From Bacteroidota bacterium (lineage in GTDB: Bacteria > Bacteroidota > Bacteroidia > Bacteroidales > Paludibacteraceae): a stretch of 64,000 nucleotides of DNA. This document shows positions 36,945 to 46,267 of this stretch, in pieces. The translations under genes were made by a program, and so were the position numbers. Every line of letters begins with the position of its first letter. Position 1 is the stretch's first letter. The stretch lies in contig JAFNAV010000002.1 of the NCBI GenBank assembly GCA_017860345.1, positions 1 to 64,000 on the forward strand, written 5' to 3'. The notes beneath the pieces were generated by a model that saw only the letters and a list, made by a program, of their open reading frames with translations, searched no databases and was not told the DNA's origin.

Positions 36945-38345
36945 TTATTCCCCGTTAAACGATCTCACACAGCGAAAACCAATATATGGTCTGCTTTCGT
37001 ACTGATACTCGTAAGTACGCACACCACATTGCAGGTAGTATGCTATATCTTTCCACGAACCTCCTTTAATCACTTTTTGTTTGAGCGCATCAGGGTCTTC
37101 ATTTTTGGCATTGTACTGAAAGTTTGGATTCATATCGGCCACTACCGTATTTATTGATTTGGAATGTGCCGTTGAAGTCCATTCTGCTACGTTTCCGGCC
37201 ATATCATACAATCCGAAATCGTTTGGCATAAAAGAGGCTACCTTCATGGTTGTTGCTCCGGTATCGTCGGTATAGCTACCCCTCATAGGCTTAAAGTTGG
37301 CCATAAAACATCCTTTGGCATCACGTACATAGTTTCCACCCCACGGATATATCGCCAGTTGGTTTCCGCCTCTGGCTGCATATTCCCATTCTGCTTCGGT
37401 TGGCAAGCGGTAATCCTGACCATGAACTTTGCTTGAGGTGTTGAACAACTGAGTTCTCCATTGGCAGAAAGCCTGCGCTTGCTCCCAGGTTACACCTACC
37501 ACAGGGTAATTGGCAAATCCCGGATGCGAGAAATACATTCTCATTTTAGGATCGTTATAAGCATACTGGAAGTCGCGTATCCACATAATTGTATCCGGAT
37601 ATACGTTGACAATACGTGTGGATATAAGGTCGTTACGTGATCTGAGTTTACGAACGATTGTTTTATTTACAATAACACCATTTTCAACATACGAAGTATC
37701 AACGCGAGCTTCGGCATTGGGTGGATAAGCGCCTGTATTTACATTAAACTTATTCTTGGGAAGCGCTGCCTGATCGTAATTAACCCACTGATATTTATAT
37801 CTGAGAATAAGAGGGTTAATCTGACGCAGGGAACCAATTTCGTTGCTGCCCTGATAATAAAAGCTGGATAAAATAGCTTTTACCGTATCATCTTTTGATT
37901 TCCAGGGTATGGAAGCTCTCCAGTTCAAGGGAACATTTTCAAGTTCTTCGGGGGTTAAATCGGTAAGAGGCGTCTCCTTGCTTCTGTAAGAAGTTAGCTT
38001 TTCGTACCCAACAGCGTTGCTGCGGATAAGCATGCGCATGGCTATAGAATCGCGCACCCAATAGATAAATTGCTTGTATTCATCGTTGGTAATTTCTGTT
38101 TCGTCCATCCAGAAAGCATCTACGGTTACATTTACAGACTTATCATTAATTCCACCTAAAGCCGACTGGTCGTTAGGCCCCATCATAAATGAGCCACGTT
38201 TGATAAAGACCATGCCATAGGGATTATTTTCCCTAAAACCTCTACTGAAAATTGATTTTTTTGAAACTCCAGTGAGTTCACCTAATGGCTTTGCTGCAAT
38301 TATAATCAGTAAGACAAGTACAATGATTGTCAGATTTTTTTTCAT
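36945..38345 (-). CDS. porK: Type IX secretion protein PorK/GldK, no lipobox
   Basis: PorK is an FGE-sulfatase-like (formylglycine-generating enzyme fold) protein that forms the outer ring with PorN. The 466-residue product has GMVFIKRGSFMMG, NVTVDAFWMDETEITNDEYKQFIYW, LPTEAEWEYAARGG, DMAGNVAEWTSTA and the C-terminal KGGSWKD and RPYIGFRCVR motifs. Well-studied homologues are lipoproteins, but here the N-terminus (MKKNLTIIVLVLLIIIAAKPLGEL) has a hydrophobic helix and no cysteine. It follows porP by 60 bp. Confidence 0.94.
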   Translation of the reverse strand: MKKNLTIIVLVLLIIIAAKPLGELTGVSKKSIFSRGFRENNPYGMVFIKRGSFMMGPNDQSALGGINDKSVNVTVDAFWMDETEITNDEYKQFIYWVRDSIAMRMLIRSNAVGYEKLTSYRSKETPLTDLTPEELENVPLNWRASIPWKSKDDTVKAILSSFYYQGSNEIGSLRQINPLILRYKYQWVNYDQAALPKNKFNVNTGAYPPNAEARVDTSYVENGVIVNKTIVRKLRSRNDLISTRIVNVYPDTIMWIRDFQYAYNDPKMRMYFSHPGFANYPVVGVTWEQAQAFCQWRTQLFNTSSKVHGQDYRLPTEAEWEYAARGGNQLAIYPWGGNYVRDAKGCFMANFKPMRGSYTDDTGATTMKVASFMPNDFGLYDMAGNVAEWTSTAHSKSINTVVADMNPNFQYNAKNEDPDALKQKVIKGGSWKDIAYYLQCGVRTYEYQYESRPYIGFRCVRSFNGE

Positions 38346-38405
38346 CTTTCTTACTAAAATTATTTTTATATTGATAACAGATTTTCTGCTATATCGTATT
38401 TTATA

Positions 38406-39362
38406 TTATAAAAACCTTATACTTTTATATTTGGTAGTACTTTTGGTAAACAAATACTCAAAACTGTAAGACAATAAAATCTCGTGCGAACCATAGTTCG
38501 ATGTAATCAGTTTATTTGTTGATATATCTACCGAATAGCCTATACTAAGTCCACTTCCAATGTTTACTCCGCCAAGCAGCACTACTGCATCGAGCAACCT
38601 GTACGATATCCCTCCCCAGTATTTTTCATCATAATCGATACGTGTGGATAAGTCACAAGACCATACCGAAAAATCAGTCTTCAGAAGCATTCCGGGTTTT
38701 ATTGTATATTTCGGATTTGCCATTCTGAGGTTCAATCCCCCTGTGAGATAACCCATACCATATTGTGTAAATTCTGTTCTGTCGCCCCAGCGTATCACAG
38801 GCTTGTTCAGATGTTTGTACGATAACCCTGCGTACCATTTGTCGGTAGTATACATCACACCAAGACTCATATCAAAACTTACTCCTACCACAGAGCTTGT
38901 TGGTATTTCGGGATCAGAAGTCAGGTTATGAGCTTCCCCTAAGGTTATCTGATGGTTGGCAATACTATCGCCACTAAAGCCGAGACTTACAAAACCAATA
39001 TCGGTACCTACACTCAGCGTACCGTTTGACAACGGCTTACGAAAGGCATATTGCAAATGAAATGCCTGATTAGAGAAATACCCGATTTTATCATCGAGAA
39101 AGCTTAATCCCAAACCGTGTTGTGTTTTACCTATCCTTATGGGGCTGTTTAATGTAAAAGCAGCTGTTGTCCCTGCTCCCGGAAATCCCACCCAGTTCAT
39201 TCTGTATTGCCCTGTGAGATCTATCATTCCGCTTTGCCCTACCGCCGCAGGATTATATGACGGAATATGAAGCATGTACTGGCTCAACTGAGCATCGAAC
39301 TGACTAAAAGCAGAACCTGTACAAACAGATAGTAACAATATGATAAGCGTTTTTTTCTTCAT
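38406..39362 (-). CDS. porP: PorP/SprF family T9SS outer-membrane protein
   Basis: A 318-residue outer-membrane beta-barrel of the PorP/SprF family, which joins the T9SS core and binds the PorK-PorN ring. A signal peptide (ending GSAFSQ) is followed by FDAQLSQYMLHIPSYNPAAVGQSG, the family hallmark, and GQYRMNWVGFPGAGTT. The C-terminal strands end in an aromatic-rich segment. First gene of the operon. The ATG at 39362 gives the standard MKKKTLII signal start; another ATG at 39368 adds two residues. Confidence 0.92.
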   Translation of the reverse strand: MKKKTLIILLLSVCTGSAFSQFDAQLSQYMLHIPSYNPAAVGQSGMIDLTGQYRMNWVGFPGAGTTAAFTLNSPIRIGKTQHGLGLSFLDDKIGYFSNQAFHLQYAFRKPLSNGTLSVGTDIGFVSLGFSGDSIANHQITLGEAHNLTSDPEIPTSSVVGVSFDMSLGVMYTTDKWYAGLSYKHLNKPVIRWGDRTEFTQYGMGYLTGGLNLRMANPKYTIKPGMLLKTDFSVWSCDLSTRIDYDEKYWGGISYRLLDAVVLLGGVNIGSGLSIGYSVDISTNKLITSNYGSHEILLSYSFEYLFTKSTTKYKSIRFL

Positions 39363-39548
39363 GAACATTATAAGACTGTTGTGCTTTTCAGCCTCTAAGT
39401 TTTTTACATCTTAAGGTTGCGCTTTAATTCAAACTGCAAAATAATGAAAAAATTGTCTTATAAGCATGATTTTTTTATAGAAGAATACTGTTTTTAACTT
39501 CAAACAGGCCTTTTTTTAAGACCATGTATAAAAAAAGCTTCAAAAAAA

Positions 39549-39770
39549 TCAATATTCTTCCTCGTTAAAGAAGAAATCTTCCTTACTCGGGTAATCCGGC
39601 CAGATGTCCTCTATACACTCATATATCTCGCCCTCGTCTTCAATTTCCTGGAGGTTTTCAATAACTTCGAGTGGGGCTCCTGAGCGTATAGCATAATCAA
39701 TCAACTCATCTTTCGTTGCCGGCCATGGCGCATCTTCAATCTTTGAAGCTAATTCCAAAGTCCAATACAT
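39549..39770 (-). CDS. DUF2795 family protein
   Basis: A 73-residue acidic cytoplasmic protein with the DUF2795 pattern: WTLELASKIEDAPWPATKDELIDYAIRSGAP, then VIENLQEIEDEGEIYECIEDIWPDYPSKEDFFF. Members in Bacteroidetes are highly conserved and small; function is unknown. I start at the second Met (MYWTLEL), the usual start, with MTMYW as the longer alternative. Single gene. Confidence 0.85.
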   Translation of the reverse strand: MYWTLELASKIEDAPWPATKDELIDYAIRSGAPLEVIENLQEIEDEGEIYECIEDIWPDYPSKEDFFFNEEEY

Positions 39771-39845
39771 AGTCAAATCAATTATTTAGTAAATTATGGT
39801 TATTAAAATTCTTCAATTTTCGTGCAAAAATAGGAATTTTTTTTA

Positions 39846-40397
39846 TTATTCTCCTTTTTTCCAGAATATTTCTTGCGCACCTTTGTTATTAGTTATATAT
39901 CTGGAAAGCACAAAAAAGTAGTCCGACAATCTATTTACATACATAACTATTTGCTCGTCAATACTATATACAGATGAAAGTTCTACAATTCGCCTTTCGG
40001 CTCTTCGCGATACAGCTCTGCAAACATGGCAAAGCCCTCCTTCAAAACTTCCTCCGGGCAAAATGAATTCCCGTAGCTCGGGTAATTGCTCGTTAAGTGC
40101 GTCGATATGTTGCTCTACTTCAGCTATATCGTTTTCATAAATTACCGAAGCTATGTTAATATCCGTTTTCGATCTGTCGGTTGCAAGATGCGACCCCACG
40201 GCAAATAGCCTGTGCTGAATTTTTTGAAGAAAAAGGGCTTCTTCGCCCAATATTTCCTGCGAAGCAAGCACCCCGATAAACGAGTTAAGTTCATCCACCG
40301 TTCCGTAGGCTTCTATCCGAAGATCACTTTTGGAAACGCGCGTACCACCTATGAGTCCTGTTTGTCCCTTATCTCCTGTTTTGGTGTATATTTTCAT
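39846..40397 (-). CDS. Cob(I)alamin adenosyltransferase, PduO type
   Basis: The enzyme transfers adenosyl from ATP to cob(I)alamin to make coenzyme B12. The 183-residue protein begins MKIYTKTGDKGQTGLIGG, the PduO-type ATP-binding motif, and has RIEAYGTVDELNSFIG (about 27-42), FILPGGSFEGGLCHVCRAVSRRAERR (about 111-136) and YVNRLSDYFFVLSRY near 153. No B12-dependent enzyme gene is visible nearby; methylmalonyl-CoA mutase would be a usual client in a propionate-forming bacteroidete. Confidence 0.93.
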   Translation of the reverse strand: MKIYTKTGDKGQTGLIGGTRVSKSDLRIEAYGTVDELNSFIGVLASQEILGEEALFLQKIQHRLFAVGSHLATDRSKTDINIASVIYENDIAEVEQHIDALNEQLPELREFILPGGSFEGGLCHVCRAVSRRAERRIVELSSVYSIDEQIVMYVNRLSDYFFVLSRYITNNKGAQEIFWKKGE

Positions 40398-40418
40398 TTT
40401 ATTGAAAATGCTATGTAA

Positions 40419-41192
40419 TTAAAAAATAAGTTTATAATGTTTCAAATTCAAATCCGGGTTAAAAAACACTATCCCGGAGTGAAACAAATCCATGGTAGAT
40501 GTTACAGCTGCGTGTTGTTGTATTTCTTTCCACGCCTGCTGCATTCCATCGGACCAATGAATGTCGTCGACTACCATAATGGTATTAGCATTGATTTTGT
40601 TCAGGCACTGATTAAAATAGTTCATCACAGCGTCGTACCTGTGATTGGCATCAATGAATATAAAATCGATACTTTCAAAAGTTTCGAGCACAGCATGCAG
40701 GTTTTCATCAATATTTCCTTTTACAATGGTTACGTTATCCAGGCCGAGCTGCCTTAGATTTTCGCCGGCGATATTTGCAATTTCGGGACAACCCTCCATT
40801 GTTACACACCGGCTCTGCCGCGCTACCGAGGCAAGATAGGCTGTAGTAATACCCAGCGAAGTACCTAATTCCAGAATCGTGGTAGCTTTGGCATAATTCA
40901 CGATGCGATACAACAATTGCGCATACCGGGCTGGTTTTATAGCCCTTATTGCAATGTCACTGACGTTACGGGCAGAACTTACTCCCGTTCCAAAGTCGGT
41001 TACTGCAATTTTTTTGTCGCTATGAACCAGCAATTTACGAAAATGCTCTATTCTTTCAAAAATATAATATGAGTTTTTCTCGTAAACTACATATTGTGCA
41101 AATTTGTACATATATGGCGAATGAATACCAAAACCCCATGTATGACGTGCCGTTAGTAAATGTTTGATGTATCTGGTTGCTGTTTTAAACAT
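40419..41192 (-). CDS. Class I SAM-dependent methyltransferase
   Basis: A 257-residue protein. The Rossmann motif I ATTILELGTSLGITTAYLA (about 108-126) binds SAM. VTMEGCPEIANIAGENLRQLG is the acidic motif II, and DFIFIDANHRYDAVMNYF resembles the O-methyltransferase/CmoB-like acidic motif. The N-terminal HTWGFGIHSPYMYKFAQYVVY is seen in a Bacteroidetes branch of this family. Substrate unknown. It is 21 bp upstream of the cobalamin adenosyltransferase gene on the same strand, so the two are likely cotranscribed. Confidence 0.85.
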   Translation of the reverse strand: MFKTATRYIKHLLTARHTWGFGIHSPYMYKFAQYVVYEKNSYYIFERIEHFRKLLVHSDKKIAVTDFGTGVSSARNVSDIAIRAIKPARYAQLLYRIVNYAKATTILELGTSLGITTAYLASVARQSRCVTMEGCPEIANIAGENLRQLGLDNVTIVKGNIDENLHAVLETFESIDFIFIDANHRYDAVMNYFNQCLNKINANTIMVVDDIHWSDGMQQAWKEIQQHAAVTSTMDLFHSGIVFFNPDLNLKHYKLIF

Positions 41193-41278
41193 CAGTTATC
41201 TCTATAAAAAAACCTAACAAAAGTAGCTAAAAATATCGACTTTTGGCTATGTTAAGCTATCAATACCCGATTATAGGT

Positions 41279-41316
41279 ATAAAAAACCTGATACAGGTTT
41301 GTCGTGTATCAGGTTC
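41279..41316 (-). terminator. Terminator of the acyl-CoA synthetase operon
   Basis: AACCTGATACA at 41285-41295 pairs perfectly with 41305-41315. The minus strand continues into TTTTTTATACC. Confidence 0.85.
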
Positions 41317-41331
41317 GTATTTTAAATGAAC

Positions 41332-42981
41332 TTAAATAATTTCAATATTTTCATTTTTACATATTTCCAGAGCCATTTCGCGTAATTTGAATTTTTGTAT
41401 TTTACCACTACCGGTAAGCGGATATTCATTAACAAAAAACACGTAACGGGGTATTTTATAACGGGCAATCTTATCTTTACAAAAGTCTCTGAGATCTTCG
41501 GCTGTAAGGTCGGCTCCGTCGTGAGGAATCACAAACACACCTACATCCTCGCCATAACGTGGCGAAGTTATGGCTATCACCTGAGCATCTTTTACTCCCG
41601 GCATGTGATAAAGAAATTCTTCAATTTCGCGTGGCGAAATATTCTCACCTCCTCTGATAATCATATCCTTGATGCGACCTGTAATGCGATAATTTCCATC
41701 AGGGTCCTTGATACCAAGGTCGCCCGAATGCAGATACCCGTTTTTATCAATAACTTCGGCAGTGGCTTGCGGGTTTTTATAATATCCCTTCATTACATTG
41801 TAGCCCCTGCAACACATTTCGCCCTGTACGCCGTCGGGGCAATGCTCACCGGTAACAGGGTCAATCACGGCCACTTCAGTAAACTCGTAATCGCTCCCTA
41901 CCGTGGTACAGCGGGTTTCAAACGAGTCTTCGAGCCGGGTTTGCGTCATGCCGGGCGAAGTTTCGGTAAGCCCGTATACACTGGTTATGGTCATAAACAT
42001 TTTTTCGCTTACCTTACGCATCAGTTCTATAGGACATAGGGCGCCGGCCATAATCCCCGTACGCAGCGAACTCATATCAAACATATCGAACATAGGATGG
42101 TTGAGCTCGGCAATAAACATGGTAGGTACGCCATACAAAGCCGTACAGCGTTCTTTGTGAATGGAAGCAAGCGTTATAAGCGGATCAAATTTTTCGACCA
42201 TCACCTGCGTGCTTCCATGCGTAAGGCAGTTCATTGTGGCCAACACCACTCCAAAGCAATGAAACAACGGTACGCAAACACAAAGCTTATCGGCCTGCGT
42301 AAATTTCATATGTACTCCGGTGAGGTAGCCATTATTAGCTATATTATGGTGCGACAGCATAACTCCTTTCGGAAAACCGGTAGTACCTGAGGTGTACTGC
42401 ATATTAACCACATCGTGGCAATTTACAGTGCTTTTGATGGCATTCAGCTCATCATCCGGTTTATTGCTGCCAAGCAACAGCATCTCGGCCGTATTGTACA
42501 TGCCGCGATGTTTCTCCTGACCGATATAAATCACGTTTTTTAATTGTGGAAAACGTGCAGACTCCAGCTTGCCGCGCTGCGTGGTTTTGAGTTCGGGCAC
42601 CAGCAAATTTATAGTTTCAATATAGTCGTTGCCAGGCACACCGTCGGTAAGGCAAAGCGTGTGCATATCCGAGTTTTCGACCACAAAAGCCAGTTCGTGC
42701 GATTTATAGTTGGTATTAACCGTAACAGCCACCGCACCTATCTTGGCACAAGCGTAGAGAAACGTAAGCCAATCGGGTACATTTTGCGCCCATATCCCTA
42801 CATGCGTGCCTTTGGTTACGCCTACAGCCAGCAACCCTTTAGCCATATTATCAACACGGATATTGAATGCCGACCAGGTAAACCGTAAATTTCGGTCGGA
42901 ATAAACTATATATTCGTGATTGGGAGTCTCAGCTGCCCAATGCTCCAACCAATCACCCAAAGTTCTGTCAAACAACTGCAT
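41332..42981 (-). CDS. AMP-dependent acyl-CoA synthetase (FadD-like)
   Basis: An adenylate-forming enzyme that activates a fatty or organic acid with ATP and CoA. From the ATG at 42981 the 549-residue product has the P-loop [29 protein letters not shown] (A5), [39 protein letters not shown] (A7-A8) and the catalytic Lys in [14 protein letters not shown]. The exact acid cannot be inferred; the set resembles medium- or long-chain synthetases. A GTG at 43008 is an alternative start. It is 60 bp after the XRE-cupin regulator, a pairing often seen in Bacteroidetes and Clostridia. Confidence 0.93.
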   Translation of the reverse strand: MQLFDRTLGDWLEHWAAETPNHEYIVYSDRNLRFTWSAFNIRVDNMAKGLLAVGVTKGTHVGIWAQNVPDWLTFLYACAKIGAVAVTVNTNYKSHELAFVVENSDMHTLCLTDGVPGNDYIETINLLVPELKTTQRGKLESARFPQLKNVIYIGQEKHRGMYNTAEMLLLGSNKPDDELNAIKSTVNCHDVVNMQYTSGTTGFPKGVMLSHHNIANNGYLTGVHMKFTQADKLCVCVPLFHCFGVVLATMNCLTHGSTQVMVEKFDPLITLASIHKERCTALYGVPTMFIAELNHPMFDMFDMSSLRTGIMAGALCPIELMRKVSEKMFMTITSVYGLTETSPGMTQTRLEDSFETRCTTVGSDYEFTEVAVIDPVTGEHCPDGVQGEMCCRGYNVMKGYYKNPQATAEVIDKNGYLHSGDLGIKDPDGNYRITGRIKDMIIRGGENISPREIEEFLYHMPGVKDAQVIAITSPRYGEDVGVFVIPHDGADLTAEDLRDFCKDKIARYKIPRYVFFVNEYPLTGSGKIQKFKLREMALEICKNENIEII

Positions 42982-43068
42982 ATTACACTGATTTTGACCG
43001 GTTAACACACTATTTGTATAACCGGAAAATTAATTTTTATAAAAACAGAAAATCTTTAATGGAAATAA

Positions 43069-43641
43069 TTATACCGGAGTATATACCACAGCCAGTATTT
43101 TTGCCGGCCGACCGTCGACAGCGCTCACGAGGTGATCTACAATAGAATCATAATAAATACTTTCGCCCTGATTCAGCACAATACTTTCTTTGCCATAAAT
43201 AACACTTACCGACCCTTCAAGCACGTAAATAAACTCTTCGCCTTCGTGCGAAGACAAAAGAGGCTCATGTTCTTTCGACGGATTAATGTTGATTACAAAG
43301 GGTTCCATGTGTCGTCCGGTTTTGTTGCCGGCCAACGAGAAGAAGTCCAGATGAGAATTGGCATCGGATAGCTGACTCGAAAAAGTTGCGGGAGCTGTCT
43401 GCTCGGTTACACGATGAACAACGGGTCCGAGCTGATCAGAGTCATCAAGAAAAGTGCCGAGTCGGACTCCAAGCGCCCGGGCTATTTTGATAACTGGCGA
43501 AAGCGACGGTACCACCGGACTTGTAAGGATAAAATCAATTTGCGCGACTGTGAGTCCTGCACGCTCTGCGAGCTCAGGTACACTCATATTTTTGGCGCTT
43601 AATAAAGCCTGAATTTTTTCAGCTACGATGTTGTTTTGCAT
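43069..43641 (-). CDS. XRE-family regulator with cupin domain
   Basis: A 190-residue transcription factor with an N-terminal helix-turn-helix (about 5-60; LSAKNMSVPELAERAGLTVAQIDFIL and PSLSPVIKIARALGVRLGTFLDD) and a C-terminal cupin (about 115-188; HEGEEFIYVLEGSVSVIYGKE and GESIYYDS). Such proteins usually sense a small metabolite through the cupin. Its position directly before the acyl-CoA synthetase suggests control of that gene. Confidence 0.92.
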   Translation of the reverse strand: MQNNIVAEKIQALLSAKNMSVPELAERAGLTVAQIDFILTSPVVPSLSPVIKIARALGVRLGTFLDDSDQLGPVVHRVTEQTAPATFSSQLSDANSHLDFFSLAGNKTGRHMEPFVININPSKEHEPLLSSHEGEEFIYVLEGSVSVIYGKESIVLNQGESIYYDSIVDHLVSAVDGRPAKILAVVYTPV

Positions 43642-43785
43642 GGGCTATTTTTTTACAATAGAACTTTTGTACATTAATCGTTAATAGTCTTTTTTTTCCG
43701 ATGGCTCATAAACAGTGGGGAATCACTGGCTCAAAACCGGAAAACTGCCGCAAAAATAAAAAATAAATTTTGCATAAAAACAGAT

Positions 43786-43817
43786 AAAGGTTGAAAATTC
43801 TTATTTTTTCAACCTTT
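43786..43817 (-). terminator. Terminator of the coaD-protease operon
   Basis: AAAGGTTGAAAA at 43786-43797 pairs perfectly with 43806-43817. It lies 35 bp after the protease stop. Confidence 0.7.
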
Positions 43818-43851
43818 ATACTAATAATATTTTACATATTTGCCTTATCTA

Positions 43852-45510
43852 CTACTTTTTAATAAGAATTTTTGCAAATTCGTCAACATCAGCCATTTTA
43901 GCAAGTGCAGTTTTCAAATCCTGATCATTGCGCAATGAAAATTCTATTTCACCTTTCTGAAAATAGTATCGTTTGATAATTTCATTGCTAAGCAGCTCTG
44001 CAATATCTTTCTTATAATCAAGCAAATTTTTATCAATATCCGGGTTGAGTTTAGCTTTCAGGGCTGCCAGCTCTGCTTTGGCCGTTTCGCTAAGCCCCTC
44101 GGCTTCGGCTACTTCTTCCAACTGGTTAAAGTATTTCTGAGTTTGGGTAGTGTAAGCAAATTTCACTTCTTTAAGATAATCAACAAAAGCCTTAAAATCG
44201 GCATCACTTAAATTGAAAGCTTGCGGTTTTTCAATAGTGGCATGCGCAGTTTTGTAGCGGGTAGCAAAGTCAAAATAATGATTTTGAAGAAAAATATAGT
44301 AAGCGATATTTATTTTTCGGTCGTCGGTAGTAACAATATCAGGTACTATACCTCCACCGTCGCGCACTTTACGCCCGTTGCGGGTGGTAAATTCGGTGGT
44401 GAGACTATCAGGTACCCGGCCTATGCTACCGTCTTCGTTCCTGTGACTATAGTCGATAGCCTGAATACAACGTCCGCTCGGGATATAATACTTTGCAGTA
44501 GTGATCTTTAAGTGTCCGCCATAACCCACAGGTCTTATATTCTGTACAAGTCCTTTCCCGAAAGTTCGCTCGCCAATTACCACGCCCCGGTCGATATCCT
44601 GAATGGCTCCGGCCAAAATTTCGGAAGCCGATGCCGAACCCCGGTTCACTAAAACAGTGAGCTTCATCTTAGGAAACAAAGGCTCTGTAGGAGTACGGTA
44701 TGTGCGGGCAGCCAAAAAGTTTTTTCCTTTGGTGGTTACCACTTCGGTGCCTTTGGGCATAAAGTAGCCTGCTATCTTTACAGCCTCGTCCACCAATCCG
44801 CCACCGTTATTTCTGAGGTCGATAATCAATGATTCAATGCCATTTTTATGTACCATTTCATTCACTGCATTTTTAAGCTCATTGGCCGATTTGTCGGTAA
44901 AATCCGTTAACAGCACATATCCTGTTTTGTCGGCCACAACAGCCGAATAGGCTACCGGATTTACCTGTATTCTTTCGCGCAAAAATGTTTTCTCTATCAG
45001 TTTTTTCTCGCCAAAGCGCTGTAGTTTGAGTTTTATCTGCGTATTAGGAGCTCCTTTGAGCATACTGCTTACCCGGCTTACATCCATTCCTTTAGTCTGT
45101 TTTCCGTCTACCTCCACGATTATATCTCCGGCACGAATATCGGCACGCTGCGCCGGCATACCCTCATAAGGATCTGAAATACAAATATCGTTACCTTTTT
45201 TCATGATTACAGCTCCAATACCCGCATATTCGCCCGTGGTCAGAAATGTCAGCTCATCTGTCTCTTCTTCGGGCATGTACACTGTGTAAGGATCGAGCTT
45301 TGAGAGCATCTCATCCACAGCACTTTTCATCATTTTATCGTAATTGAGAGAGTCAACGTAAAATGCGTCAAGCTCTCTGAGTACGGAGTTGAATATGGTT
45401 TGGTTTTTGCTTATGCGAAATGTTTTCTGCGAAGGTTTATCAGTAAAAGAAAAAACAGACTGAGAAATCAATACAGCACAACTAACTACTACAACAAAGA
45501 TTTTTTTCAT
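43852..45510 (-). CDS. C-terminal processing protease, S41 (CtpA/Prc) family
   Basis: A 552-residue periplasmic serine protease. Signal peptide at 1-22 (ends VFSF). PDZ domain at about 90-165 (GIGAVIMKKGNDICISDPYEGMPAQRADIRAGDIIVEVDG). S41 catalytic domain at about 190-380 with IIDLRNNGGGLVDEAVKIA, VLVNRGSASASEILAGAIQDIDR (nucleophile Ser in GSASASE) and GERTFGKGLVQ (catalytic Lys in TFGKG). A helical C-terminal extension follows. These enzymes trim or degrade exported proteins. Second gene after coaD, 81 bp apart. Confidence 0.94.
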   Translation of the reverse strand: MKKIFVVVVSCAVLISQSVFSFTDKPSQKTFRISKNQTIFNSVLRELDAFYVDSLNYDKMMKSAVDEMLSKLDPYTVYMPEEETDELTFLTTGEYAGIGAVIMKKGNDICISDPYEGMPAQRADIRAGDIIVEVDGKQTKGMDVSRVSSMLKGAPNTQIKLKLQRFGEKKLIEKTFLRERIQVNPVAYSAVVADKTGYVLLTDFTDKSANELKNAVNEMVHKNGIESLIIDLRNNGGGLVDEAVKIAGYFMPKGTEVVTTKGKNFLAARTYRTPTEPLFPKMKLTVLVNRGSASASEILAGAIQDIDRGVVIGERTFGKGLVQNIRPVGYGGHLKITTAKYYIPSGRCIQAIDYSHRNEDGSIGRVPDSLTTEFTTRNGRKVRDGGGIVPDIVTTDDRKINIAYYIFLQNHYFDFATRYKTAHATIEKPQAFNLSDADFKAFVDYLKEVKFAYTTQTQKYFNQLEEVAEAEGLSETAKAELAALKAKLNPDIDKNLLDYKKDIAELLSNEIIKRYYFQKGEIEFSLRNDQDLKTALAKMADVDEFAKILIKK

Positions 45511-45591
45511 TCAAAAATTTTTTTAAATAAATTATATGGCAACGCGCAAAGCTTTCAGCAGATTGTTGCTTAAAGCCTGTTGCTACCAAAG

Positions 45592-46044
45592 CTATATTTT
45601 TACATTCGGTGGCAAGAAACCTGAAATATCTTTACCATACGACATAAGATCGCGTGCTACTGTGGAGGAAATATGGGCATAAGCCGCTTCGGTAAACAAA
45701 ATTACCGTTTCGATACCGGACAATATCCGGTTGGTATCGGCTATGGTGCGCTCGTACTCAAAATCGCCAACTGAGCGCAAACCACGCAACACAAAATGCG
45801 CATCTACAGAGTTGGCAAAATCAATGGTAAGACTGTTGTAAGCCATCACAACAACCCTGGGTTCGTTAACAAACGCTTGCTTTATCATATCAATTCGTTT
45901 CTCAACAGTAAACAAAGTTTTTTTCGACTGATTGGTACCTATACCAATAATTATCTCGTCGAACATGCCCAACCCACGCTGCACTATGCTATAATGCCCT
46001 ATTGTAAAAGGATCAAATGAACCCGGAAATACCGCACGCTTCAT
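45592..46044 (-). CDS. coaD: Phosphopantetheine adenylyltransferase
   Basis: CoaD adenylylates 4-phosphopantetheine to dephospho-CoA. The 150-residue protein shows the nucleotidyltransferase start AVFPGSFDPFTIGHYSIVQR with the T/HxGH motif at 14-17, and the C-terminal SSTVARDLMSYGKDISGFLPP carrying the ISSTxxR-like motif. Length is typical (about 150-165). panC and panD, which supply earlier CoA precursors, lie 13 kb away. Confidence 0.96.
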   Translation of the reverse strand: MKRAVFPGSFDPFTIGHYSIVQRGLGMFDEIIIGIGTNQSKKTLFTVEKRIDMIKQAFVNEPRVVVMAYNSLTIDFANSVDAHFVLRGLRSVGDFEYERTIADTNRILSGIETVILFTEAAYAHISSTVARDLMSYGKDISGFLPPNVKI

Positions 46045-46228
46045 CTTGTATGTCGTATTTATATTTTTATTTCAATTGTTTATGTAAACAGTCCCGCTTT
46101 TGATAATCGACTACGGCGGTAAGTAATTACAACTTCAGAAATTTAATACAAAGATAGATAATTTAAAATTCAAAGAATAAATATCTCAATTATGTTTTAT
46201 TTTTTTAGATGTTTGACAAAATATAAAC

Positions 46229-46236
46229 TAACTTTG
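46229..46236 (+). promoter_or_regulatory. -7 box of the lytic transglycosylase gene
   Basis: TAACTTTG is a full TAnnTTTG match 31 bp before the ATG at 46268. Confidence 0.5.
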
Positions 46237-46267
46237 TAATTAGAAATTTTAACTGATTTATTGTTCC

